Source: Acidobacteriota bacterium (GTDB taxonomy: Bacteria; Acidobacteriota; Thermoanaerobaculia; Gp7-AA8). Taken from it: a stretch of 64,000 nt of DNA. The position numbers and the translations under genes are program-made. Below, piece after piece: positions 44,317 through 53,200 of the stretch; the first letter of the stretch is position 1; each line of letters begins with the position of its first letter. The stretch lies in the NCBI GenBank assembly GCA_003223645.1, contig QHVT01000016.1:62001-126000 (forward strand). Reading direction: 5' to 3'. The notes beneath the pieces were generated by a model, which saw only the letters and a program-made list of their open reading frames with translations, was not told where the DNA came from and made no database searches.

Positions 44317-44509
44317 TGAAGGCAGAAGGCAGAAGGCAGAAGGCAGAAGTAAGAAGTGCTCTGCCGAGCGTCGTCATCCTGAGGCGCGAAGACGCCGAAC
44401 GATCGCAAACTACGCAACCCTTTCGCATCTTGAGATCCCTCGCCGTCTGCGCGGCTCAGGATGACGAGTCTTCTTCGTTCTGCCTTCTGCCTTCTGCCTT
44501 CTGCCTTCA
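44317..44509. repeat. Nested inverted-repeat element (GGCAGAA outside, GTCATCCTGAGG inside)
   Basis: The outer arms 44317-44356 (five GGCAGAA/GGCAGAAG units) and 44470-44509 (TTCTGCC units) enclose a second inverted repeat whose arms 44372-44403 and 44433-44465 belong to the family at 19906-19998. So one element lies inside another. Together they fill the gap to btuC. Confidence 0.93.
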
Positions 44510-44524
44510 TCAGCCGGCGTGAAC

Positions 44525-45466
44525 ATGACGCGCCCGCTCGTCATCCTCACAATCCTCTTATTGCTCGCGATCGCGCTCGCCGTCACCTTCGGTTCCGTCA
44601 GGCTCGACCTGCACGACGCAACCGCGCGCATGATTCTGCTGCGCCTGCGCTTGCCGCGCGTGCTGCTGGCCGCCGCGATCGGCGCGACGCTCGCCGTCGC
44701 CGGCGTCACGTTTCAAACGCTGCTCCGCAACCCGCTCGCCGATCCGTTCATCCTCGGCGTCTCCGGCGGTGCGGCGAGCGGCGCCGCCGTCGCGACCGCG
44801 CTGCGATGGAACCGTGTCCCGGGACTCGTGCCGATCGTCGCGTTTGCCGGCGCGCTCCTCGCCACCGCCGCGGTGTTTCTCCTCGCGCGCCGCCGCGACC
44901 ACACCGATCCCGTTCGGCTGCTGATCTCCGGCCTCGTGCTCAACGCGTTTTTCTCCGCCGTCATCCTCATTTCGTTCGCGCTCTCGCCGCAGAACGATCT
45001 CACCGCCGCGCTGAAATGGATGATGGGCACGCTGTTCGGCGCGACGTGGACGAGCGTCGTGCTCGTCGCGTCGCTGCTCATCGTCGCGATCGTCGTCCTC
45101 GCGTTCGTCGCCAACGACCTGCGCCTTCTCGTTTTCGGAGAAGAGGACGCGAAGGCGCGCGGCGTCGACGTCGAGCGCGTGAAGCTGATCGGCTTCGGTG
45201 CGGCGTCGATCATCACCGGCGCGGCCGTCGCCGTGAGCGGCATCATCGGCTTCGTGGGACTGCTCGTCCCGCATCTCATCCGCCTCGCCTGGCGCCGCGA
45301 CTATCGCACGCTGCTTCCGCTCTGCGCCCTCGGCGGCGCAACGCTCGTCGTCGCCGCCGATCTCATCTCGCGCGTCGCCGTGCGCACGACCGAACTGCCG
45401 ATCGGCGCCTTCACGGCCATCCTCGGCGTTCCGTTTTTCCTGTCGCTACTGCGAAGAGCGTCGTGA
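44525..45466 (+). CDS. btuC: FecCD/BtuC-type ABC importer permease
   Basis: 313 residues from ATG 44525 (GTG 44519 also in frame). There are eight to ten predicted membrane helices with family motifs RLPRVLLAAAIGATLAVAGV, RNPLADPFILGVSGG, GAAVAVSGIIGFVGLLVPHLIR and the cytoplasmic EAAAxG-like loop. It forms the membrane channel for B12/siderophore uptake with BtuF and BtuD. The normal downstream ATPase gene is displaced by the YD-repeat operon. Confidence 0.87.
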   Translation: MTRPLVILTILLLLAIALAVTFGSVRLDLHDATARMILLRLRLPRVLLAAAIGATLAVAGVTFQTLLRNPLADPFILGVSGGAASGAAVATALRWNRVPGLVPIVAFAGALLATAAVFLLARRRDHTDPVRLLISGLVLNAFFSAVILISFALSPQNDLTAALKWMMGTLFGATWTSVVLVASLLIVAIVVLAFVANDLRLLVFGEEDAKARGVDVERVKLIGFGAASIITGAAVAVSGIIGFVGLLVPHLIRLAWRRDYRTLLPLCALGGATLVVAADLISRVAVRTTELPIGAFTAILGVPFFLSLLRRAS

Positions 45467-45566
45467 AGGGTCGGCGACGTCGACTTGTCCGGACACGACC
45501 TCCGTCCTTTGACAGGACGGGCACCGCAAATAAAGGTTGTAGTGTGCCCCGTGCACGGTGAGCCCT

Positions 45567-46142
45567 CTACCTCGGACGACGCCACGCCATGATCAGCACG
45601 ACAACACCACTGCAGACGAAGCAGAAATACGCCAACCACCGCGCGACCGGATAGAAGAGCTCCGGACCAACTGGCTGAGTCCTCGCCAGACGTACCACTG
45701 CCCCCCTTTGTGTGAACAACTCATCACGGCCCAAGCCACGCAGAACGACGTCGTAGTCGCCACCTGCCGGGATTTCGATCAGCCCGTCTGCAACAAAGAT
45801 ATCGGTGTCCGGACGCCCACCGCCGATCCGCGCCGAGGACACGTCTTTGGATATGCGAACACCCTTGCCGCCCGAGACATCGATCCGTAGCTTCGTCTGA
45901 ACGGGAGAATCGCGATCTGCCGATCGATCGGTCGGGTCCGCCGGGCTGATGATTTGGACCTCAAAACGACCGCCGGATGCAACGGAAAACGTGTCACTAA
46001 TCACCATGTTTGGGCCTGGGTATGGCAAACACACGGGCACCCAGTTGCTCGGCGTCTCGCTGGAAAGCGTCCAGTGCAGCAAAAACGCTCCGACCGCGGT
46101 CAGTACGACGGCGACGAATCCGAGCATTTTTGTGGCCTTCAT
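45567..46142 (-). CDS. Small membrane protein, possible immunity partner
   Basis: 191 residues with one N-terminal membrane helix (~7-24) and one near the C-terminus (~165-185). Between them lies a beta-rich periplasmic domain (FEVQIISPADPTDRSADRD, LIEIPAGGDYDVVLRGLG). No family is recognised. Last gene of the minus-strand YD-repeat operon and 33 bases after the RHS gene whose C-terminal tip looks like a peptidase, which is where an immunity protein would be expected. That role is inferred from position only. Confidence 0.7.
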   Translation of the reverse strand: MKATKMLGFVAVVLTAVGAFLLHWTLSSETPSNWVPVCLPYPGPNMVISDTFSVASGGRFEVQIISPADPTDRSADRDSPVQTKLRIDVSGGKGVRISKDVSSARIGGGRPDTDIFVADGLIEIPAGGDYDVVLRGLGRDELFTQRGAVVRLARTQPVGPELFYPVARWLAYFCFVCSGVVVLIMAWRRPR

Positions 46143-46175
46143 AGTCCAGGTCCGCGCGGATGCGAGCTCACACGA

Positions 46176-47954
46176 TTACTTCTTGTATTTGTCAGGAGTT
46201 TTTTGGAGCGTGTCTGGCGGAACCTCTTTGACGTCCGGTTGCGCTTTCTTTTTATCTTTCTCGGCCATGTCCTCGAGAAGCTTCCGCAAATCATAGGGCA
46301 GGGGAGCGCCAAATCCGATGCTCAGCATGTTCGCACCGCCTGCCCTCATCACGGAATAGACGGCTGCGGAACAATGGGTTTCATTGTCGCTGGCACTAGG
46401 ATCTGCGTCCCACCACTTTGTGGCTCGCGCAGCATCTCGCGCCGCATCGAGGTCGGCATCGTAGGGAAGATGAACCAGGAAAACATTGTCCGGCAGGCGG
46501 CCGTTCTCCTTGATCAGTGTTTCGCCATAGGTCAATGTCGTGTTCTTGCCATGAGCACCATGCGGGTCGGGAAACTGGCTCACGATGGTCTTGCCGCTCA
46601 CCTCGAACATCGCCGCATGCCCAACAGAACCGCGCCCGACAAAATAGGGAAACTCGGCCGTCCAAAACGCGACGTAGACATCCCGTCGTCCATCCGGGTC
46701 GAGTCGAGCGAGAGGGCTGTTACGTGCGTACGCATAACGATTCCATGACTGTGGCGCTTCCAGGTCGGCACTATCGGGTGCCGGATCGACGGACAAGAAC
46801 CGCCCCAATTCCGGGTCGTCATACCGCGCATGCATGTAATCGAGCGTGCCGAACAAACCGCCCCACGTATCGCGCTCTTGGCCCGTGTACTTGAGCGCCG
46901 TCGCAGAAGCCTCGCTTGTCCCACCGCTGATTTCCGGGCCGAAGGCGAAATAGTCGTGGCTTCCCACGATCCGGTCGTTCGTATCGGTGATCCGCCGCGG
47001 TGTGCCGAGATGATCGAGGTGATAGAAATACGTCGTGGTGCTCTGGTTTTCCGGCTGACGAGACGCCAGCAGCTGTCCGTCGCGGAAGACGTTGTCCCGC
47101 GCCCACTGCCACGACGCCGTGCCTGCGCCGTTCGGTCCATTCGAGCTCGTGAATTCGCGCAGCACTTTGCCGCTCTGGTCTCGAATCGACCATCTCCAGG
47201 AGGACCCGGCGTTATAGACCGCGATGCGCTCGTCTTCGGCGGTGTAGACGAATTCCCGCGCCTGCGTGCCGAGAGTGTCGCGCTTCATCATGTTCAGCGC
47301 GTCGTACGCGTATTGATGCCCGTCCAGCGCCGTCGCATTGCCGGCATTGTCATAAGGAACGTCTTTGAGGCGATTCCGGTTGCCGGCGACGTCGATGGTC
47401 TTGCTTTTCTGACACTCCGCCTGCGAGGACGTGTTGGCCCACTGAACGCAACCGGTGCGATTCCCGAACCCGTCGTAGCTGTAATCGCGAGGGGTGCCGT
47501 TGACGCTCGCCGTGATCAGCCGGCCGGCGTGGTCATAGCTGAACGTGTCGCTGCCGACCTTGTGCACATTGCCCGAGCCGTCGTACGCATACGAGACTCC
47601 CGCGCTCCAGCTCACCGCCTCGGTCACGGCATTCGCCTGTAGGACGGCCGTCGCCGTGACGGAAGCGACGCGCGGGTCGGCCGCCAGGACACGTGCACGT
47701 GCGCGGGTCAGGCGCATGCGGACCGCGCCCTCTGCTTCGTCAGGGTTTGGTTCCGCTGTGCCGCCATACAACCTGGCCAGGTCCGTGGCCACATCGCTCG
47801 CGTTTGCAACCGCGGGCTTCAGCGTAATGACGTAGGTCCGTTCGTTGCTCTTCTGCTGCGCCAGCAGCGCGGGGCAGCACATCGCAACGATCAGTGCGAA
47901 TGGAAAAAGGCGGATGCGTAGAAGTTTGGGCATTGTTCGTATCAGCTGTTTCAC
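46176..47954 (-). CDS. I9-RHS protein with permuted papain-like C-terminus
   Basis: 592 residues from GTG 47954, coupled to the previous gene (GTGA). Signal peptide, then a peptidase-inhibitor I9-like propeptide domain (~40-110, YVITLKPAVANASDVATDLA, LAADPRVASVTATAVL), YD repeats, and the RHS core-associated end (YDDPELGRFLSVDP, NRYAYARNSPLARLDPDGR). The last ~170 residues are unique. They have VGHAAMFEV and HCSAAVYSVMRAGG, the His-then-Cys order of permuted papain-like folds. A toxic peptidase or amidase tip is the likeliest reading; the ~410-residue body is nearly identical to the next paralogue. Confidence 0.85.
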   Translation of the reverse strand: MKQLIRTMPKLLRIRLFPFALIVAMCCPALLAQQKSNERTYVITLKPAVANASDVATDLARLYGGTAEPNPDEAEGAVRMRLTRARARVLAADPRVASVTATAVLQANAVTEAVSWSAGVSYAYDGSGNVHKVGSDTFSYDHAGRLITASVNGTPRDYSYDGFGNRTGCVQWANTSSQAECQKSKTIDVAGNRNRLKDVPYDNAGNATALDGHQYAYDALNMMKRDTLGTQAREFVYTAEDERIAVYNAGSSWRWSIRDQSGKVLREFTSSNGPNGAGTASWQWARDNVFRDGQLLASRQPENQSTTTYFYHLDHLGTPRRITDTNDRIVGSHDYFAFGPEISGGTSEASATALKYTGQERDTWGGLFGTLDYMHARYDDPELGRFLSVDPAPDSADLEAPQSWNRYAYARNSPLARLDPDGRRDVYVAFWTAEFPYFVGRGSVGHAAMFEVSGKTIVSQFPDPHGAHGKNTTLTYGETLIKENGRLPDNVFLVHLPYDADLDAARDAARATKWWDADPSASDNETHCSAAVYSVMRAGGANMLSIGFGAPLPYDLRKLLEDMAEKDKKKAQPDVKEVPPDTLQKTPDKYKK

Positions 47955-48409
47955 TGTTTCAGATACTCCACATAACGCCAGGCGTCCGGATCATCGATGT
48001 ACTGCCAGAGCACGAGCCGCGCATCTTTTGTCTGGTCGAAGTAGTAGTCGTACTTCGCGGGCGGAATACCGGAGACGTCGAGCATGAGTCTCTGACGGGG
48101 CGGCTTATCGAGCTTCCAGCGGCATTCGGCTGATGCTTTGGGCCAGGGCTTCCCTCCTCCCGCGGAAGCAATGGATGGAGGGAGAGTGTCGAAGAGACAC
48201 GAGCCATCGGCACGAATGACAATGAGCTCGCGCGATGGATCAATCGCCGCCGTGTATCCGACGTCCCGCAAGTCTTTTACCGAAGCCGGATTCATCGACC
48301 AGGTTCCGACGATCTCTCCGGCGACGACTTCGCGCTCGAGATACCGGTTCTCCGAGTGCTGACAACTCGAGAGAACGAGCGCGCCTGCGACCGCCAACGC
48401 GATTCTCAT
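47951..48409 (-). CDS. Lipoprotein, possible immunity partner
   Basis: 152 residues from ATG 48409, which overlaps the RHS stop by 4 bases (ATGA); GTG 48418 is also in frame. The lipobox LVLSSCQH puts Cys at residue ~16. A small beta-rich domain follows (VGTWSMNPASVKDLRDVGY, GSCLFDTLPP, LVLWQYIDDPDAWRYVEYL). No family recognised. Position directly after an RHS gene with its own C-terminal tip suggests an immunity protein for that tip. Confidence 0.72.
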   Translation of the reverse strand: MRIALAVAGALVLSSCQHSENRYLEREVVAGEIVGTWSMNPASVKDLRDVGYTAAIDPSRELIVIRADGSCLFDTLPPSIASAGGGKPWPKASAECRWKLDKPPRQRLMLDVSGIPPAKYDYYFDQTKDARLVLWQYIDDPDAWRYVEYLKQ

Positions 48410-50271
48410 TGCATGCACGGTGATCCCTCGATCCAGATGTAGTTGAGCGTCGCGGTGCTCATAGGTCCGCTGGAGCGATTTTCGAGAAGAGACTTCGGAT
48501 ATTGAATCGGCGCTCCGCCAAGCATCTGTTGAACGCTCGCGTTATGGCGATTGCCCGTCCCGGGGAACCGCGTTCCCGATTCAAGGCCCCACGTATTGAA
48601 CGCCGTCACGACGATCAAGCCGTTTCCAATTCCTCGTATTTTTGCTCCGAAGCTGCCGACCGCCTGGCCCGTCGACAGCGGAGGCGTGGTCATGAACTCG
48701 CTGTACTGAAAATCGCCGTAGTACGGCTCTTTTCGATCATCACAATTATTCTTCTTGTACTGGGCGCGGATCTGGTCCATCACCGGGGTGTTGGCCAGGT
48801 CTTGCGCGGATCTTGGGTCTGCGGCGGAAATGCGCGGGAGACCGCCACGCATCCACCGCGTGAGATCCATCATCGTAGCAATGCTGCCGCCGATCGTGGG
48901 GAACGTCGGCGTCTCGCCTTCGACGTCAATGACCTCGGAACAGACGACCTGTTCGGGCTTTTTGTCCGTAGCAGGGATCGTCGTACAGTCGACCTTCTTT
49001 CCGGTCGGATCGGTGAAGCGGAGCGGATTGTTCAACGCATACGAATAGCGGTTCCAGCCCTGCGGCAGGCCGAGCACGGCCCGGCTAATGAACGGATCGA
49101 CCGAGGCGAACCTGCCCAACTCAAGGTCATAGTAGCGCGCGTGCATGTAATCGAGCGCGCCGAACAGGCTGCCCCAGCTGTCGCGCTCGTGTCCCGTGTA
49201 CTTGAGCGCGGTCGGGGACGGCTCGTTCGTCCCGCCGCTGATCTCCGGGCCGAACGCGAAATAGTCGTGGCTTCCGACGATCCGGTCATTCGTATCGGTG
49301 ATCCGCCGCGGCGTGCCGAGGTGATCGAGGTGATAGAAATACGTCGTCGTGGTCTGGTTCTCCGGCTGGCGTGAGGCCAGGAGCTGCGTGTCCCGCCAGA
49401 CATTGTCCCTGACCCACTGCCACGTTGCCGTGCCTACGCCATTCGGTCCGTTCGTGCTCGTGAATTCACGCAGCACTTTGCTGCTCTGGTCGCGAATCGC
49501 CCATCGCCATGACGAGCCCACGTTGTAGACGGCGATGCGTTCGTCGTTCGCTGTATAGACGAATTCCCGCGCCGCCGTGCCGACGCTGTCGCTCTTCATC
49601 AGGTTCAGTGAGTCGTACGCATACTGATGACCGTCCAACTCCTTCACATTGCCGGCACCGTCATAAGGAACGTCCTTCAGGCGATTCCGGTTTTCGACCG
49701 CATCGATGGTCTTGCTTTTCTGACATTCCGCCTGCGAGGACGTACCTGCCCACTGCCGGCAGCCGGTGCGGTTCCCGAATGCGTCGTAACTGTAATCACG
49801 GGGAGTGCCGTTGACGTTTGCCGTGATCACACGGCTGGTGTGGTCGTAACTGAACGTGTCATTGCCGATCTTGTGCACGTTGCCCGAGCCGTCGTACGTA
49901 TACGTGATCCCGGCGCTCCAACTCGTCGCCTCGGTCACCGCATTCGGCTGCAGCACGGCTGTCGCCGTGACTGAAGCGACGCGCGGATCGGCTGCCAGGA
50001 CGCGTGCGCGCGCACGCGTCAGACGCATCCGGAACACACCCTCTGTCTCATCGGGCGTTTGCTCCGCGGTTCCGCCGTACACTTTGGCCAGATCCGCGGC
50101 TACGTCACCCGCACTCGCAACGTCGGGCTGGAGCGTGATGACATAGGTCTGTTCCCCTCCCTTTTGCAGCACCTTTTGCTGCGCAATCAGCGCAGGGGTC
50201 CATACCGTCGCCAGGAACGCCAAAACGAGAACGCATACACGGCCAATCATCGTCATTCGTGGTTTGCGCAT
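48406..50271 (-). CDS. I9-RHS protein with a different C-terminal tip
   Basis: 621 residues with signal peptide (VCVLVLAFLATVWTPALIA). The I9-like propeptide domain (YVITLQPDVASAGDVAADLA) and YD core match the neighbouring 592-residue protein nearly residue for residue up to YALNNPLRFTDPTGKK. After that its ~190-residue tip is unrelated (CSEVIDVEGETPTFPTIGG, MDLTRWMRGGLP, NNCDDRKEPYYGDFQYSEFM). No known toxin fold is evident. Gene conversion or recombination of tips between the two RHS genes is likely. Confidence 0.85.
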   Translation of the reverse strand: MRKPRMTMIGRVCVLVLAFLATVWTPALIAQQKVLQKGGEQTYVITLQPDVASAGDVAADLAKVYGGTAEQTPDETEGVFRMRLTRARARVLAADPRVASVTATAVLQPNAVTEATSWSAGITYTYDGSGNVHKIGNDTFSYDHTSRVITANVNGTPRDYSYDAFGNRTGCRQWAGTSSQAECQKSKTIDAVENRNRLKDVPYDGAGNVKELDGHQYAYDSLNLMKSDSVGTAAREFVYTANDERIAVYNVGSSWRWAIRDQSSKVLREFTSTNGPNGVGTATWQWVRDNVWRDTQLLASRQPENQTTTTYFYHLDHLGTPRRITDTNDRIVGSHDYFAFGPEISGGTNEPSPTALKYTGHERDSWGSLFGALDYMHARYYDLELGRFASVDPFISRAVLGLPQGWNRYSYALNNPLRFTDPTGKKVDCTTIPATDKKPEQVVCSEVIDVEGETPTFPTIGGSIATMMDLTRWMRGGLPRISAADPRSAQDLANTPVMDQIRAQYKKNNCDDRKEPYYGDFQYSEFMTTPPLSTGQAVGSFGAKIRGIGNGLIVVTAFNTWGLESGTRFPGTGNRHNASVQQMLGGAPIQYPKSLLENRSSGPMSTATLNYIWIEGSPCMQ

Positions 50272-50280
50272 GGCTGGTTC

Positions 50281-53200
50281 CTAATGAATGACGATGTTGC
50301 CGTTGTGCATGCTCTGTTCGACCACAGTGGACCCGTTCCATCCCGCCGCCACCCAGAAGCCGCCCTCGGCGTTGAAGAGAGCGATGCCCAGGGTGTCGTT
50401 TTTCGCGTCTCCGGCATCCGTCGCTGTAAGGACGACCGGTCCTGTTGCAAGGACGGTCTTGCCTTCCAGCAACGTACCGGTTCCGACAATGGCCCCTTTG
50501 CCGCCGCCTGTCGTCGTGAGGACGATGGCCAGCGACGATGCGTCCACAGTGATCTCGTAATTGTGTGTACCGCGCGTAAATTTGAAGGAAAGCTGGCCCT
50601 TGACCAGGTCATCGCGGTCGTATTGCAGCGTTCCAGTGACCTGCGCCTCACTGCCGGTATCCGGCGCATAGGCACCGGCTGACGTGGCGATGGAGAACGA
50701 GGCGCCCGTCGTAACCGCGGCCGTCGTCGGGGCGACGATCGACAGCGTCACGTCCTCTGCCGCCGCGTCACGGGTGTAATAGCCGCCGGCACGCGCGCCG
50801 ACGACGAGAGAGGCCGGCAGCGTCGCGCCGAAGTTGCGCGTGAACGTGCAGGTGGCCACGCCGACTCGCTCTTCGGACGACGAGACCAGTCCGATCGGTG
50901 CCGTACAAAGTGTCGTGTTGGTCGCCCGGTCGACGAAGGTCAGCGTGGCTTTACGAATATCGCCGGCATCGACGTCGCCGTTCGCATCCGCAGTGGCGCT
51001 GATGTCTTTGATCGTTGCCGTGAGCGTAACGCTCGCCGGTTTGCTTGCAGACGCGGACGCGAGGAGCGGCGAGGTGATTTGCACGCGCGCGTCCTCCTGC
51101 GTCACCGTGAGCGTCGAATTGACGTAGACAATCGCGTAATTCGGTGAAGAGAGTCCGCCGATCGTAATTGGATACGGGCCCGGCGCGGACAGACGCACGG
51201 CCGTCGTCTCAATGACCAGCGTGCCACTCAATACGGCGGGCGTTTCGCCGAGGACGAGGCCGGTGAACGTCGCCGTGAGTGTCGGCAGCGGATCACTGTA
51301 TTGCTTCGACTTCGGATCGGCGGAGATCTGCAGCGGCGCCGGCAGCACCGTCAGTGTCGCCGGAGTGATGGTCACCGCATAGTTGAACAGACGATTGCCT
51401 GGATCGATCAACGTTCCGGTAATCGGATACGTACCGGCCGGGCTGCTGATCGTCCCGATGGTCGCATACGACGGCGTGATGTTGTCGTGGTTGACGACAC
51501 CCGTCAGCGTGCCGGTGAGCGTTGGAACCGCGCCGCCATAGAGCTTCGATTTCGCATCCACGACCAGTGAAAGCGGCTTGCGCGCGACTTCCAAGGGCAC
51601 GGACAGCGTTGCGCTCTCGTAATTCGGCGTTTCCTGTGCGACGACGGTCAGCGTGTGCGTTCCGGCATCCAACACGGTACCGGACGGCGGCGTGTAGACC
51701 AACGCGCCGGCGGCGGCCGGTCCGACCACGGAGACCTGCGCATTGAGCTGGCCGGAGCCGAGCGGCGTGCCGTAAACGATCGGCGTCGGAGTCCACGAAA
51801 GCGTCTGCTTCGCTTTGGCGACGTTGATTTTCACGGTGGCCGATGCGTTCTTGAAATTGCGCGTGTCCGTCGGCGTGAACTGCACCGACAGCGTCTGCGC
51901 GGGGCCGGCATTGAGAATCGTTCCCGCCGAGGGCGAGTACACGAACGTGCCCGGCACGTCGGCGGTCGTATTGAGTTGCGTGCCCGACAGCGGCGTGCCG
52001 TAGACGATGCCTGCCGGCGTGGGCCACGTCAGGATCGGCGTGGCCTGTTGCACCTCGAGTGTCACCGAGGCGTCGGCAAGCTCGTAATTGTTCGTATCGG
52101 CCGGCGTGAAGTGCGCTGCCAGCGGTTGCTGACCCGCTTCGAGCACAGTGCCGGCCGGCGGATTGTAGGTAAAGGCGCCGGGGATATTGGCGGTAGCGTT
52201 CAATTGGGTGCCGCTGAGCGGCGTGCGGTAGACAATCGGCGCCGGCGTGAGCCAGGTGAGGACCGGCTTCGCCTTTCGTACGTCGATGGTGACGGACTTC
52301 GTCGCCAGTTCATAGTTCGGAGTCGCAGCGGCGGTGACGGTCAGGATCTGACCGTTGCCCGCCTGCAGCAGCGTGCCCGAGCCCGGACTGTACGTCAGCG
52401 TTCCCGCCGGCGAAGTTCCGCCGACCGACACAGTGGCATTGAGCTGAACCGCGGACAGCAGTGTGCCGTACACGATCGGCGCGGGATTGGCCCACGACAA
52501 GGTCTGCGGCGCCTTCAGCACAGTGAGCGTCACGCTCGCCGACACGGACTTGTAATTCGCCGCCTCGTCGGGCTTGAACGTGACGTTGAGCGGATGCGTG
52601 CCGGCATTGAGGATGGTTCCGAGCGACGGCGTGTAAATGAAGTCGCCGCCGGTCGTGGCCGTGGCATTGAGCTGAGTCAGCGTCAGCGGCTTGCCATAGA
52701 CGATCGGAGCAGGAGTGGTCCACGAAACGACCGGAGTGGCCTGCGTGACCTGGATCGTCACACTGGCCGTGGCCGGGTCATAACGCGAATCACTCGGGGT
52801 GAAGCTGACAAAGAGCTTCGTCGTTCCGCCATTGAGGATGGTGCCGGCGGCCGGTTCGTAAACGAACGTACCGGGTACGTTTGCCGTGGCATTGAGCTGC
52901 GCCGCGGAGAGCGGCGTGCCGTAGACGATCGGCGCGGGCACCGGCCACTGAATCGTGGACTGCACGTGCGTCACGACGATGTCGACCCTCGCGGTCGCGG
53001 CTTCGTATTCCGCGGTCGCGGCCACGTCGACGCGCAGTTCATGCGTGCCGGCCGGCAGAGAGGTGCCGAGGGGCGGCGTGTACGTGACCTGGCCGGCGGG
53101 TGCGGTGCCGGAAGTCAGGATCCGCGCATTGAGCTGCGTCGCGGTGAGAGACTGCAGGACGGTGATCGGCGCCGGGTCGTTCCAGAGAATCGACTGCGTG

